From NCBI RefSeq assembly GCF_001687105.1, contig NZ_CP014596.1:186001-250000 (forward strand): 64,000 bases of DNA. The letters run 5' to 3'. The position numbers were made by a program, and so were the translations under genes. The notes beneath the pieces are model-generated. The model was given only the letters and a program-made list of their open reading frames with translations, had not been told where the DNA came from and ran no database searches. Within the stretch, counting starts at the first letter, position 1, and every line of letters starts with the position of its first letter. This document shows positions 55,029 to 63,395 of the stretch, in pieces. Origin of the DNA: Salipiger sp. CCB-MM3. Its GTDB lineage: Bacteria > Pseudomonadota > Alphaproteobacteria > Rhodobacterales > Rhodobacteraceae.

Positions 55029-55188
55029 GTGGCGTATATGTCCTTTACATCGGTTTTGCTGGCCGGGTGGTTGTCTCCACCGGTCTTCGGATTGGTCTTT
55101 CGGGCGATCCGCATATGACAAAGAGGGCCGGTTACCCGACCCTGCCCGTCTTTGGTCCGCGGCGTGTGGTGCCTTGCTTGACGCGCGC

Positions 55189-55217
55189 GATATAGCCCCT
55201 GCACCGCCGCAGATCAA
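55189..55217 (-). promoter_or_regulatory. sigma-70-type promoter of rpsA
   Basis: On the minus strand TTGATC and TATATC are separated by exactly 17 bases. Transcription would start near 55182, giving a leader of about 155 bases. The same -35 hexamer is seen at the tRNA-Val promoter. Confidence 0.62.
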
Positions 55218-55269
55218 GCCAAAAGCCCTTCTGGCACCGCCGCGCGCCCCCTCTCGCCGCCGGCCGCCG

Positions 55270-55332
55270 CTTCTTCTCTTTGCAAATACGCCGGGGGAGA
55301 CCGCGCCCCGCGCGGTCGGGGGCAGCGCCCCC
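55270..55332 (-). repeat. GC-rich double-hairpin intergenic repeat, copy 3
   Basis: On the minus strand: GGGGGCGCTGCCCCC, then ACCGCGC-ggg-GCGCGGT, then CTCCCCCGGCGTATTT and GCAAAGAGAAGAAG. The second hairpin differs from copy 1 in its closing pair on both sides (T...C became A...T), so the stem is kept or improved. Confidence 0.8.
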
Positions 55333-55458
55333 AAGACCCGCGCTGCGAGCAAAAGCTGCGCGACATCAAACCACTGCAAACCACTGCACGGGGCCCGCAA
55401 CCCCTCCCCCTCCGCCGCCCAGCCGTGCTACACGGCCTGCGACCAGCCGGAGAGAGCC

Positions 55459-57618
55459 ATGCGCGCGCCCAACCTTCCCCTCACCCGCGATCTCGTCCTC
55501 ATTGGCGGCGGCCATTCCCATGCGCTGCTGCTGCGGATGTGGGGCATGGATCCGCTGCCCGGCGCGCGGGTGACGCTGATCAACCCCGGCCCCACCGCGC
55601 CCTATTCGGGCATGCTGCCCGGGTTTGTTGCCGGACATTACGGGCGCGACGATCTCGACATCGATCTGGTGAAACTGGCGCGCTTTGCTGGCGCGCGCGT
55701 GGTGTTGGGCGCCGTTACCGACCTCGACCGCGCCGCCCGGCAGGTGCATGTGGCTGGCCGCGCGCCCATCGGGTTCGACGTGGCCTCGGTGAACATCGGC
55801 ATCACCTCGGCCATGCCCGACGTGCCCGGCTTCGCCGAACACGCTTTCCCAGCAAAACCGCTCGGACCTTTCGCAACCGCATGGGAGGCCTATCGCGACA
55901 AGGAAGGACCCGCTGCGGTAGCAGTGATCGGTGGCGGTGTGGCAGGCGCTGAACTGGCCTGCGCCATGGCCTTCGCGCTCGGGCAGCGCGGGCGCGCGGC
56001 GCAGGTGCATCTGATTGAGCGCGGCACGGCGCTGACCGCGCTGCGCCCCACCGCCGCCAGCAAGGCCCGCGCCGCGCTCGCATCGCAGGGCGTCACGCTG
56101 CACGAGGGGGCCGACATCACCGAGGTCACCGCCACCGGCCTGCGCCTCACGGATGGCACCGAGATTACCGCCGGTTTCATCACCGGCGCGGCTGGCGCGC
56201 GGGCGCAGGGATGGCTGCAGCAGACGGGCCTCGATCTGCACGACGGCTTCATCAAGGTCGCGCCCAGCTTGCAAAGCTCCGATCCAGCCATTTTCGCCGC
56301 CGGGGACTGCGCGCATCTCACCCAAACCCCGCGCCCCAAGGCCGGGGTGTTTGCCGTGCGCGAGGCCCCGGTGCTGCTGGACAACCTGCGTGCCACGCTC
56401 GAAGGCCGCGGCGATCTGCGCCGCTACCGGCCGCAGCGCGACTATCTCAAGCTGATCTCCCTTGGGCGCAAATCGGCGCTGGCCGACAAGGGCGGGCTGG
56501 CACTCTCCGGCCCGCTGATGTGGCGCTGGAAGGATCACATCGACCGCAAGTTCATGCGCAAGTTTGACGAGCTGCCGAAGATGACCGCCCCCGCCCTGCC
56601 CCGTCATCACGCGGACGGCATGGAAGAGGCGCTCGGCACCAAACCCATGTGCGGCGGCTGCGGCGCCAAGGTGGGGCGCGACGCGCTGGCCTCGGCGCTG
56701 TCGACCCTGCCCGCTCCGATCCGCCCCGATGTCACCGCCCTGCCCGGCGACGACGCGGCCTTGCTGCTCACCGGCGGACAGCGGCAGGTGATGACCGTCG
56801 ATCACCTGCGCGCCTTCATTGAGGACCCCGAGGTCATGGCCCGCATTACCTGTGTGCACGCGCTCGGAGACATCTGGGCAATGGGCGCTGCGCCGCAGGC
56901 CGCCGTGGCAAGCCTCACGCTGCCCCGCATGTCCGAACCGTTGGCCGAGCGCACGCTCACCGAATGCCTCGGCGCGATCACCGGGATCCTGCGCGCCGAG
57001 GGGGCCGAGCTGGTCGGCGGTCATTCCGCTATGGGCGACGAGCTTAGCATCGGCCTTACAATTACCGGCCTGTGCGACGCCGCGCCGATCACCCTCGCCG
57101 GTGCCCGCCCCGGCGACACGCTGATCCTGACCAAGCCGATCGGCACCGGCGTCATCATGGCCGCGGAAATGGCGGGCGCGGCAAAGGGCGCTTGGGTGGC
57201 TGCCGCGCTCGCGCATATGACCAAGCCGCAAGGCAAAGCCGCCGAGATCCTGCGCGGCGCCAGCGCGATGACCGATGTCACCGGCTTCGGCCTCGCCGGG
57301 CATCTGCAGAATATCTGCAGCGCCTCGGGCGTCGGCGCGCGGCTGCACATGGATAAGGTGCCGCTGCTGCCGGGCGCCGAGGAGCTGTCGGCGGCGGGCC
57401 ATGCCTCGACGCTCTACCCCAAGAACCGCGCCGCCCTGCCGTTCCAGCCGATGGGACCGAGGCCGGACCTGATGTTCGATCCGCAAACCGCTGGCGGGCT
57501 GCTCGCCGCAGTAAGCGGCGACGTCACGCAGTGCCTGCAGCAGCTTCGTGCTGCCGGCTTCCCGGCAGTGGAGATCGGCGAAATCACCGACCGCTCGGGT
57601 CAGATCGAGATGGTCTGA
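55459..57618 (+). CDS. selD: FAD-dependent oxidoreductase fused to selenide, water dikinase (SelD)
   Basis: A 719-residue fusion. Residues about 1-350 are an NADH-dehydrogenase-like FAD oxidoreductase (VLIGGGHSHALLL, VAVIGGGVAGAELACAM, FAAGDCAHLTQ). From about 380 it is SelD, which makes selenophosphate from selenide and ATP: MCGGCGAKVGRD with Cys401 and Lys404 as catalytic residues, LPGDDAALLL, HALGDIWAMGA, GGHSAMGDEL and DPQTAGGLL. The oxidoreductase may supply reduced selenium, as proposed for such fusions. GGAGAGAG precedes the ATG at 55459. Its 3' end overlaps convergent mnmH by 19 bases. Confidence 0.95.
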   Translation: MRAPNLPLTRDLVLIGGGHSHALLLRMWGMDPLPGARVTLINPGPTAPYSGMLPGFVAGHYGRDDLDIDLVKLARFAGARVVLGAVTDLDRAARQVHVAGRAPIGFDVASVNIGITSAMPDVPGFAEHAFPAKPLGPFATAWEAYRDKEGPAAVAVIGGGVAGAELACAMAFALGQRGRAAQVHLIERGTALTALRPTAASKARAALASQGVTLHEGADITEVTATGLRLTDGTEITAGFITGAAGARAQGWLQQTGLDLHDGFIKVAPSLQSSDPAIFAAGDCAHLTQTPRPKAGVFAVREAPVLLDNLRATLEGRGDLRRYRPQRDYLKLISLGRKSALADKGGLALSGPLMWRWKDHIDRKFMRKFDELPKMTAPALPRHHADGMEEALGTKPMCGGCGAKVGRDALASALSTLPAPIRPDVTALPGDDAALLLTGGQRQVMTVDHLRAFIEDPEVMARITCVHALGDIWAMGAAPQAAVASLTLPRMSEPLAERTLTECLGAITGILRAEGAELVGGHSAMGDELSIGLTITGLCDAAPITLAGARPGDTLILTKPIGTGVIMAAEMAGAAKGAWVAAALAHMTKPQGKAAEILRGASAMTDVTGFGLAGHLQNICSASGVGARLHMDKVPLLPGAEELSAAGHASTLYPKNRAALPFQPMGPRPDLMFDPQTAGGLLAAVSGDVTQCLQQLRAAGFPAVEIGEITDRSGQIEMV

Positions 57619-58658
57619 AGCCGCTCCGCCATCCGGTCCGCCAGCGCCTCAAGCGCCGCATCGTCGAGCGCGGGCGTCTCGAACCGTTCCAGCACCGTCG
57701 GCGTCATGGCGCGCATCGACTTCTCATAGGCCGGGTCATAATGATCCGCCGCCAGCGACGCGGCGAGCGCGCGCCGATCCCCGCTGTCGATCATCGCCTC
57801 CCAGCGGTCGATAAGCTCGTGCCCCCGGTGATAGCGCAGCGGCGAGAGCTTATCCTTGAGCGCCGCCCCGTCAGACCAGATGTCGTCATAGGCGGCCCCC
57901 AGATAGGCCGCACGTGCCTCGAGCGGCGCGGCCACCTCGACCCACGGCGCGAGCTTCATCGCCTCCCAGATCGCGGGCGGAATGAGCAGCTGTCCGATCT
58001 TGCTGCTCTCGGCCTCCACTAGAACCGGCCGCGCGGGATCGAGCCCGTCGAGCGCTTGCACCAGCTGTGTCTCGAACCATTTCTGGCTCGGCTGCCCGCC
58101 CGGCATATCGCCCAGCAGCGAGCCCCGGTGGCGTGCAAGACCCTCAAGATCGATCACCTGAACACCGCGCGCCGCGAGCTTCGGCAAGAGCGCGGTCTTT
58201 GCGGTGCCCGTATAGCCGCCAAGCTGGATCAACTTCACCGGCAGCGCCGAGTCGTAGAGCGCCTCGGTCACCAGACGCCGAAATGTGCGATAGCCGCCCT
58301 CGACATACTCGGCCCGCCAGCCGATCTGTTGCAGTAGATAGGTGAAAGAGCCGGACCGCTGCCCGCCGCGCCAGCAGTAGACCAGCGGCTTCCACCCGCC
58401 TTCGTGATGCGCCAAGGGCCCCTCGATATGCGCGGCGGCATTGCGGAAGACCAGCGCCGCGCCAAGCTTGCGCGCCAGAAACGGCGACTGCTGCTTGTAT
58501 ATGGTGCCGACACGCGCGCGCTCTTCATTGTCGAGCACAGGAAGATTGATCGCTCCGGGGACATGATCCTCGGCAAATTCAGCCGGGCTGCGCACGTCGA
58601 TGACGGTGTCGCAGCCGTGGCGGAGAAACTCGGAGAGCTGGGTGATCTTGCGAGGCAT
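57600..58658 (-). CDS. mnmH: tRNA 2-selenouridine synthase
   Basis: MnmH (SelU/YbbB) uses selenophosphate to turn 2-thiouridine into 2-selenouridine at wobble position 34 of Lys, Glu and Gln tRNAs. The N-terminal rhodanese domain (VIDVRSPAEFAEDHVPGAINLP) has its catalytic cysteine in LVYCWRGGQRSGS; the C-terminal part has a P-loop GGYTGTAKT and VDLEG-like IDLEGLARHRGS. The P-loop carries Ala where E. coli has Gly (GCTGSGKT). Start at MPRKITQLSEF, 58658. Being tail-to-tail with selD, it suggests selenium is used here for tRNA modification. Confidence 0.94.
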   Translation of the reverse strand: MPRKITQLSEFLRHGCDTVIDVRSPAEFAEDHVPGAINLPVLDNEERARVGTIYKQQSPFLARKLGAALVFRNAAAHIEGPLAHHEGGWKPLVYCWRGGQRSGSFTYLLQQIGWRAEYVEGGYRTFRRLVTEALYDSALPVKLIQLGGYTGTAKTALLPKLAARGVQVIDLEGLARHRGSLLGDMPGGQPSQKWFETQLVQALDGLDPARPVLVEAESSKIGQLLIPPAIWEAMKLAPWVEVAAPLEARAAYLGAAYDDIWSDGAALKDKLSPLRYHRGHELIDRWEAMIDSGDRRALAASLAADHYDPAYEKSMRAMTPTVLERFETPALDDAALEALADRMAERLQTISI

Positions 58659-58809
58659 GGCGCAGTTGGTAGCGCGCTGCGGGCAGTGAAGAAAGCGCGA
58701 TTTGCGCTGCCGCAAGGGGAAGTGAATTTTTTCGACAAAACCCTCTGGACACTCCCCAACGGCTCGACTAAACCCCGCCTCACCCGAGGGGCAGCGCCCT
58801 TCACCCAGT

Positions 58810-58884
58810 GCCCGGGTAGCTCAGGGGTAGAGCAGTGGATTGAAAATCCTCGTGTCGGTGGTTCGATTCCGCCCCCGGGCACCA
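58810..58884 (+). tRNA. tRNA-Phe (anticodon GAA)
   Basis: A full cloverleaf: acceptor GCCCGGG pairs with CCCGGGC, D arm GCTC...GAGC, anticodon loop TTGAAAA (GAA, reads UUC/UUU), T-loop GGTTCGATTCC and encoded CCA. It lies 150 bases upstream of the divergent mnmH start. Confidence 0.96.
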
Positions 58885-59275
58885 TAATTTCTCAGAAAAA
58901 TAAGTAATCAGGGAAACTGGCGGATAGTTTACTTCTTTTTCTCGATGCCCGGGACTGCGGGTATTGTAGCCGCAAGGTGTGCATCGATCCATGGCAATTT
59001 GGGCCATGGCCTTCGCGCCGAGAACTCAGGGAAGCATACGCCCGCGGACTACCTTGCTCTCCGCTAAGTCGCCTGAGATATCTGAGCTGACCGCATCGAG
59101 TCGTCCGGGTTAAATGATAATGCATGGTCGGCCTTCGATCCATGGAGATGAAGACCTCGGGCGCTGGCGCCACGCTGGTTTGGGTGGCAGCCAACTCGGA
59201 AGGGCGCGCGACGAGGTACCGCTTGAACTCGCGATGAAGAGCTGACGGCTCAGCGAGTGCCGATCCGCTGCGCCC
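58885..59275. other. non-coding tract downstream of tRNA-Phe
   Basis: About 390 bases of less GC-rich sequence without a convincing gene. A hairpin CCATGGC-aatttgg-GCCATGG lies at 58989-59009. No copy of the tRNA 3' end is found elsewhere in the window, so there is no sign of an integrated element. Confidence 0.55.
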
Positions 59276-60928
59276 TCAGGCGACGCGCGCCGCGGGCACG
59301 TCGAAGGGGCCCTCGGGGATCTTGTCAGTCTTGAAACTGTCCGCCGAGGCGCGCGACCAGCGTTCGTGCCACTCTTCCAGTTCGGGAATGATCTCGCCCG
59401 AGATCAGGAAGCCGTTCGGCACGTAGGGATAGGCCACATTGCCGTCGGTGAAGGTGTTGTCCTTCTCGCGGAACATGAAGTGATACGGGCGGAAGTCGAT
59501 CGGATGGGTGAGCCCCGCCGCGCCGGCAAGCTCGCCCAAGGCCCGCATGGTGTTGGCATGGTAGCGCGCCACACGGTCGGATTTGTCGCCCACGTCGAGC
59601 GCCCGCGAGCGCTTGGGATCCTGCGTGGCGATGCCCACCGGGCATTTATTGGTGTGACACGCCTGGGCCTGGATGCAACCGATGGAGAACATGTAGCCGC
59701 GCGCCGAGTTGCACCAATCCGCGCCGAGCGCGAGCGCCCGCGCGATGTGGAAGGCCGAGGTGATCTTGCCCGCCGCGCCGACTTTGACCTGTTCCCGCAG
59801 CCCCGCGCCGCGCAGGGTCGCGTTGACGAAGCTCAGCCCCTCGAGCATCGGCATGCCGACCCGGTTGGCAAACTCCAGCGGGGCCGCGCCGGTGCCGCCC
59901 TCGCTGCCGTCCACCACGATGAAATCGGGCACGATCCCCGTCTCGAGCATCGCCTTCACCATGCACATGAACTCACGCCGATGCCCGATGCAGAGCTTGA
60001 AGCCCACCGGCTTGCCCTCCGAGAGCGTGCGCAGCTGGCCGATGAATTCCATCATGCCCTTCGGGGTCGAAAAGCTCGGGTGCGCCGCCGGAGAGATGCA
60101 GTCGCGGTCCATGGGGATGCCGCGCGCCTCGGAAATCTCCGGGGTGATCTTCGCCGCCGGAAGCATGCCGCCATGGCCGGGCTTGGCGCCCTGACTGAGC
60201 TTTAGCTCGATCATCTTCACCTGCGGGTCGGCCGCCTGAGTGCGAAACTTCTCGGGCGAGAAGCTGCCATCGTCATTGCGGCAGCCGAAGTAGCCCGAGG
60301 CCACCTGGAAAATCAGGTCGCCTCCGCCTTCGCGGTGGTATTTCGACACCGAGCCCTCGCCGGTGTCATGCGCAAACCCGCCCTTCTTGGCGCCGGTGTT
60401 CAGCGCAAGGATCGCATTGGCCGAGAGCGAGCCGAAGCTCATGGCCGAGATGTTGAACAGCGACGCGGCATAGGGCTGTCGGCAGTCCGGACCGCCGATC
60501 TCGACGCGGAAGTCGCTGTCGGTGATATGCACCGGGGCCGCCGAATGGGTGATCCAGGCATAGCCCGAGCTGTAGACGTTCTCTGTGGTGCCGAAGGGGC
60601 GCTTGTCCTCTACGCCCTTGGCGCGCTGGTAGACCAGCGCACGGGACTCGCGCGAAAACGGCTCCTCGTCGCGATCGCTCTCCAGCATGTACTGGCGGAT
60701 CTCCGGGCGGATTGATTCCAGAAGGAACCGCATATGGCCAATAACCGGGTAGTTGCGCAGCACCGAGTGGCGTTTCTGCGTCAGGTCGCGCGCGCCAAGC
60801 GCGGTCAGCGCACCGGTGGCGAGCGCCACCGGCAGCCAAGCCGGGCTGAGCGCGATCGCGGCGGTGGTGCTGGCAAGGGTGGCAATGCCGGTCAGGGCAA
60901 GCGGGGTGTAGCGTGCGGGAAAAGCCAT
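59276..60928 (-). CDS. FMN-binding glutamate synthase family protein
   Basis: A 550-residue protein with an N-terminal hydrophobic segment (about residues 10-45, two possible helices) and a glutamate-synthase-like FMN/Fe-S domain. FNISAMSFGSLSANAI, GEGSVSKYHREGGGDLIFQVASGYFGCR, LSQGAKPGHGGMLPAAKI, IVVDGSEGGTGAAPLEFANRVGMP and the iron-sulfur cysteines in SIGCIQAQACHTNKCPVGIATQ are all typical of GltB. The amidotransferase domain is missing, so it is not a complete glutamate synthase; its reaction is not known. It stands alone. Confidence 0.88.
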   Translation of the reverse strand: MAFPARYTPLALTGIATLASTTAAIALSPAWLPVALATGALTALGARDLTQKRHSVLRNYPVIGHMRFLLESIRPEIRQYMLESDRDEEPFSRESRALVYQRAKGVEDKRPFGTTENVYSSGYAWITHSAAPVHITDSDFRVEIGGPDCRQPYAASLFNISAMSFGSLSANAILALNTGAKKGGFAHDTGEGSVSKYHREGGGDLIFQVASGYFGCRNDDGSFSPEKFRTQAADPQVKMIELKLSQGAKPGHGGMLPAAKITPEISEARGIPMDRDCISPAAHPSFSTPKGMMEFIGQLRTLSEGKPVGFKLCIGHRREFMCMVKAMLETGIVPDFIVVDGSEGGTGAAPLEFANRVGMPMLEGLSFVNATLRGAGLREQVKVGAAGKITSAFHIARALALGADWCNSARGYMFSIGCIQAQACHTNKCPVGIATQDPKRSRALDVGDKSDRVARYHANTMRALGELAGAAGLTHPIDFRPYHFMFREKDNTFTDGNVAYPYVPNGFLISGEIIPELEEWHERWSRASADSFKTDKIPEGPFDVPAARVA

Positions 60929-61295
60929 GCGGGTCTCTGCGTCGGTGCGATTTACTTGGTCTCACCATGTGCACTGACGCGCGGCTTCTCAACCCGGCGA
61001 AGGCAGAAAACCGCGAAGCGCAGCGAAAATTAGCGAAGCTGAGCACTGACCCGTTGTTTGGCAGTAGAAACATCGAACCCGCAACGAAAACGACCATTCA
61101 CAAGCGAAGAAGCCTAGGCTCTCGCCGCGCTCAGCATATTTCCGCCAGAAACTGAACAGGACCGCTTCCTTAACAGAGCCCGGGACGTCACCGCAGCAAG
61201 GCCGGCTGCGGGCTTACTGCATGAACTTTTGAGGCCCACATTCTCGACCGTCGAATAGGTGATAAGGAGCTCTTGGAGCCGCTTCCGAACCAGAC
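60929..61295. other. non-coding spacer
   Basis: 367 bases between the glutamate-synthase-like gene and the flavin reductase gene. Short frames here have no domain or ribosome binding site. It must hold the promoter of the former gene, but no clear boxes are visible. Confidence 0.5.
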
Positions 61296-61958
61296 TCAGC
61301 CCGCCTTCTCCGACACGCTCACGAATTCCTCCACCGTCGGCGTCACACGCTCGAACTGGTCGACCTGACGCGCGTAGAGGTGGCCGCCGAGACGCCCGAC
61401 GGCGTCGATGCCGATCTGGTCGACGTAATGGGTTTCCGGGTCCACCAGCGTCTCGCGCACGAACATGCGCTTGACCTCGCCCAGCACGATGGTGCGCGCG
61501 GGGCTGACCGGGACCGTCTGCACCAGATGGCACTCGAAGGCGGCGGGGGCGGCGAGGATGCGCGGGCTGCGCACGGTCTCTCCGGGTGCGGTTTCGAGCC
61601 CCGCAAGGGCGAGCTCGTCGACATCCGCGGGGAATTTGATTGAGCAGATCTCCATCTGGTCGACGAGCGCATGGTCCGAGATGTGGACGGTGAACTCGCC
61701 GGTGGCGAGGATGTTCGCCGCCGTGTCCTTGGGGGTGCCGTCGGGCTTGTGCTCGATCCCCACCGCCATGATCGCCGGATCATGGGTGAGGATGTTGAAA
61801 AAGCTGAAGGAGCCCGCGTTGGGCGTGCCGTCCTCCGACAGGGTGGTGATCAGCGCGATGGGGCGCGGGATCACCGTGCCGATCAGCAGCTTGTAGCGCT
61901 GCTTCGGCGTCAGCTCGGCGAAGTCGAAGGCGTGGCTGGTCATCGTCTGATCTTTCAT
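61296..61958 (-). CDS. flavin reductase-like FMN-binding protein (DIM6/NTAB family)
   Basis: A 220-residue split-barrel FMN protein. LTPKQRYKLLIGTVIPRPIALITTLSEDGTPNAGSFSFFNILTHDPAIMAVGIE is the family's core; relatives reduce flavin for two-component monooxygenases or act as oxygenases themselves. The start overlaps the M24-protein stop by 4 bases (ATGA), so the two are coupled. With the permease upstream this looks like an uptake-and-degradation operon for a small organic compound. Confidence 0.88.
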   Translation of the reverse strand: MKDQTMTSHAFDFAELTPKQRYKLLIGTVIPRPIALITTLSEDGTPNAGSFSFFNILTHDPAIMAVGIEHKPDGTPKDTAANILATGEFTVHISDHALVDQMEICSIKFPADVDELALAGLETAPGETVRSPRILAAPAAFECHLVQTVPVSPARTIVLGEVKRMFVRETLVDPETHYVDQIGIDAVGRLGGHLYARQVDQFERVTPTVEEFVSVSEKAG

Positions 61959-63364
61959 GCGGGGATCCGGTGCGTCTCGAGGGGCGTGTGGCGCGAGAGG
62001 TTTTCGAACCCGTCGGCGGTCACGACATACATATCACCGATGTTGCAGCCTGCGGACATGGGTTCAAGCCATTGCGTGTGCAGGACGAAGACCATGCCCT
62101 CTTCCAGCCTGTCATAGTTGTGCGAGGAGATATTAAAGGCATTCTGCCCGCCCGCCATGCCGACCGAGTGGCCGAGGTTGGGGTTATGCGGGCCGAAGGT
62201 CGCCGGGTAGACATGCATCAGTTTGCGGCCCTGCGCCTCGTAATCGGCGTCGGGGACATATTGGCGCGGGATCTCGCGCGGGCCGCCATCGTCGGCGGTG
62301 CGCGAGTTGTAGGGCATGGTGCGGGCCTCGGCGTCCTTCAGCAGGCCGGCCTCGATGTAGCTGTCGAATGCGGCGTTGTTCAGGTCGCGGATCAGCGTGC
62401 CGGGGCGGATCAGTTTCTCGGCGGCCTTCACGCCGCGGGTGCAGGCGTCCAGCACCAACTCCTGCCGGTCGGTCAGCGCGCCGAAGGCGAACATGCGCGC
62501 GGTCTGGGCGGTGTAGCCTTGATAGGTGACGTTCGACACGTAGAGGTTGGCGAGATCGCCCTTGCGCATGACATGGCCGTAGGGCTTGCCGCAATGGGTG
62601 CCCCATTCGTTGGCGCCGATCTGGTAGCCGTCGCCGGTCTCGCCGCCGCGGGCCATCTGAGCGAGGGTGAAGGCGGCGTAGATTTCGTAGTCGGTCACGC
62701 CGGGGCGGGCGACATGATAGGCCGCCTGCGTCGCGATGCTGATCAGCTGTGCGGCGGTGCGGAACTGGGCGATCTCGGCGGGCGTACGGTTGCGCTGCAT
62801 GCGGTCGAGGATGCCGTGTTGGTCGGAGATTTTCGCCTTGGGCATCTCGGACACCAGCGCGGCGCGGAACCCGGCCGAGCGCTTGTCACCGATGAAGCCT
62901 ATATTGTCGGCCTTCAGCTCACCCAGGATACCAACCAGCGCCTGCATCGTCATGGCACCCGAGTCGCCGGGGATGTCGGCGTATTCACGGCCCACGGCGC
63001 CGATCTGCAGGATGCGGTCCACGCCGACCGGCTCGCCGCCCGGCGGCAGGATTACCGACTGGGTGAAGAACGACAGCAGCACCGGCTCCTTGTCCTCGTC
63101 CATCGGCACGATCAGCACGCCCTCGCGCATCCAGTCGCAGAGGTAGCGCAGGTAGGCATGCGCCGCGTGGAACCAGCCGACGCTGTCGCAATGCACGACG
63201 ACGGCGTCGAGCCCGGCAGAGACCGCCTCGCGCTTCAGCTTGCGCATCCGCTCGGCGTATTCCTCCGCCGGGATCGGCATCGCCGGGGTGAAGTCGAAGT
63301 CGGGGGCGAAATCGCCGAGCAGGCTTTCGATGGACGGCCGGGCGCCGGAGCTGTGCGCGTTCAT
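61955..63364 (-). CDS. M24-fold (creatinase/aminopeptidase-like) enzyme lacking usual metal ligands
   Basis: A 469-residue protein with an N-terminal creatinase-like domain and a C-terminal pita-bread domain. In active metallopeptidases the ligands are Asp, Asp, His, Glu, Glu. Here the equivalent places read LYVSNVTYQGYTAQTARMF, NLGHSVGMAGG, MVFVLHTQWLEP and CNIGDMYVVTADG: only the histidine is clearly kept. It is therefore probably a creatinase-like hydrolase or lyase, not a peptidase. AAAGGA precedes the ATG at 63364. The gene is downstream of the permease and coupled to the flavin reductase gene. Confidence 0.82.
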   Translation of the reverse strand: MNAHSSGARPSIESLLGDFAPDFDFTPAMPIPAEEYAERMRKLKREAVSAGLDAVVVHCDSVGWFHAAHAYLRYLCDWMREGVLIVPMDEDKEPVLLSFFTQSVILPPGGEPVGVDRILQIGAVGREYADIPGDSGAMTMQALVGILGELKADNIGFIGDKRSAGFRAALVSEMPKAKISDQHGILDRMQRNRTPAEIAQFRTAAQLISIATQAAYHVARPGVTDYEIYAAFTLAQMARGGETGDGYQIGANEWGTHCGKPYGHVMRKGDLANLYVSNVTYQGYTAQTARMFAFGALTDRQELVLDACTRGVKAAEKLIRPGTLIRDLNNAAFDSYIEAGLLKDAEARTMPYNSRTADDGGPREIPRQYVPDADYEAQGRKLMHVYPATFGPHNPNLGHSVGMAGGQNAFNISSHNYDRLEEGMVFVLHTQWLEPMSAGCNIGDMYVVTADGFENLSRHTPLETHRIPA

Positions 63365-63395
63365 GGGAAGGTCCTTTCCGTGAGGGAGTTCGGGG

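Larger units (their letters stand above)
55029..55458. other. divergent spacer between rpsA and selD
   Basis: 430 bases without a gene. It contains the rpsA promoter (55189-55217), the repeat element copy 3 (55270-55332), and the short leader of the selD fusion. Confidence 0.7.

Noticed and set aside
58810..59275. Integrated element next to tRNA-Phe
   Set aside because: No integrase, no duplicated tRNA end, and no phage or plasmid gene in the region.
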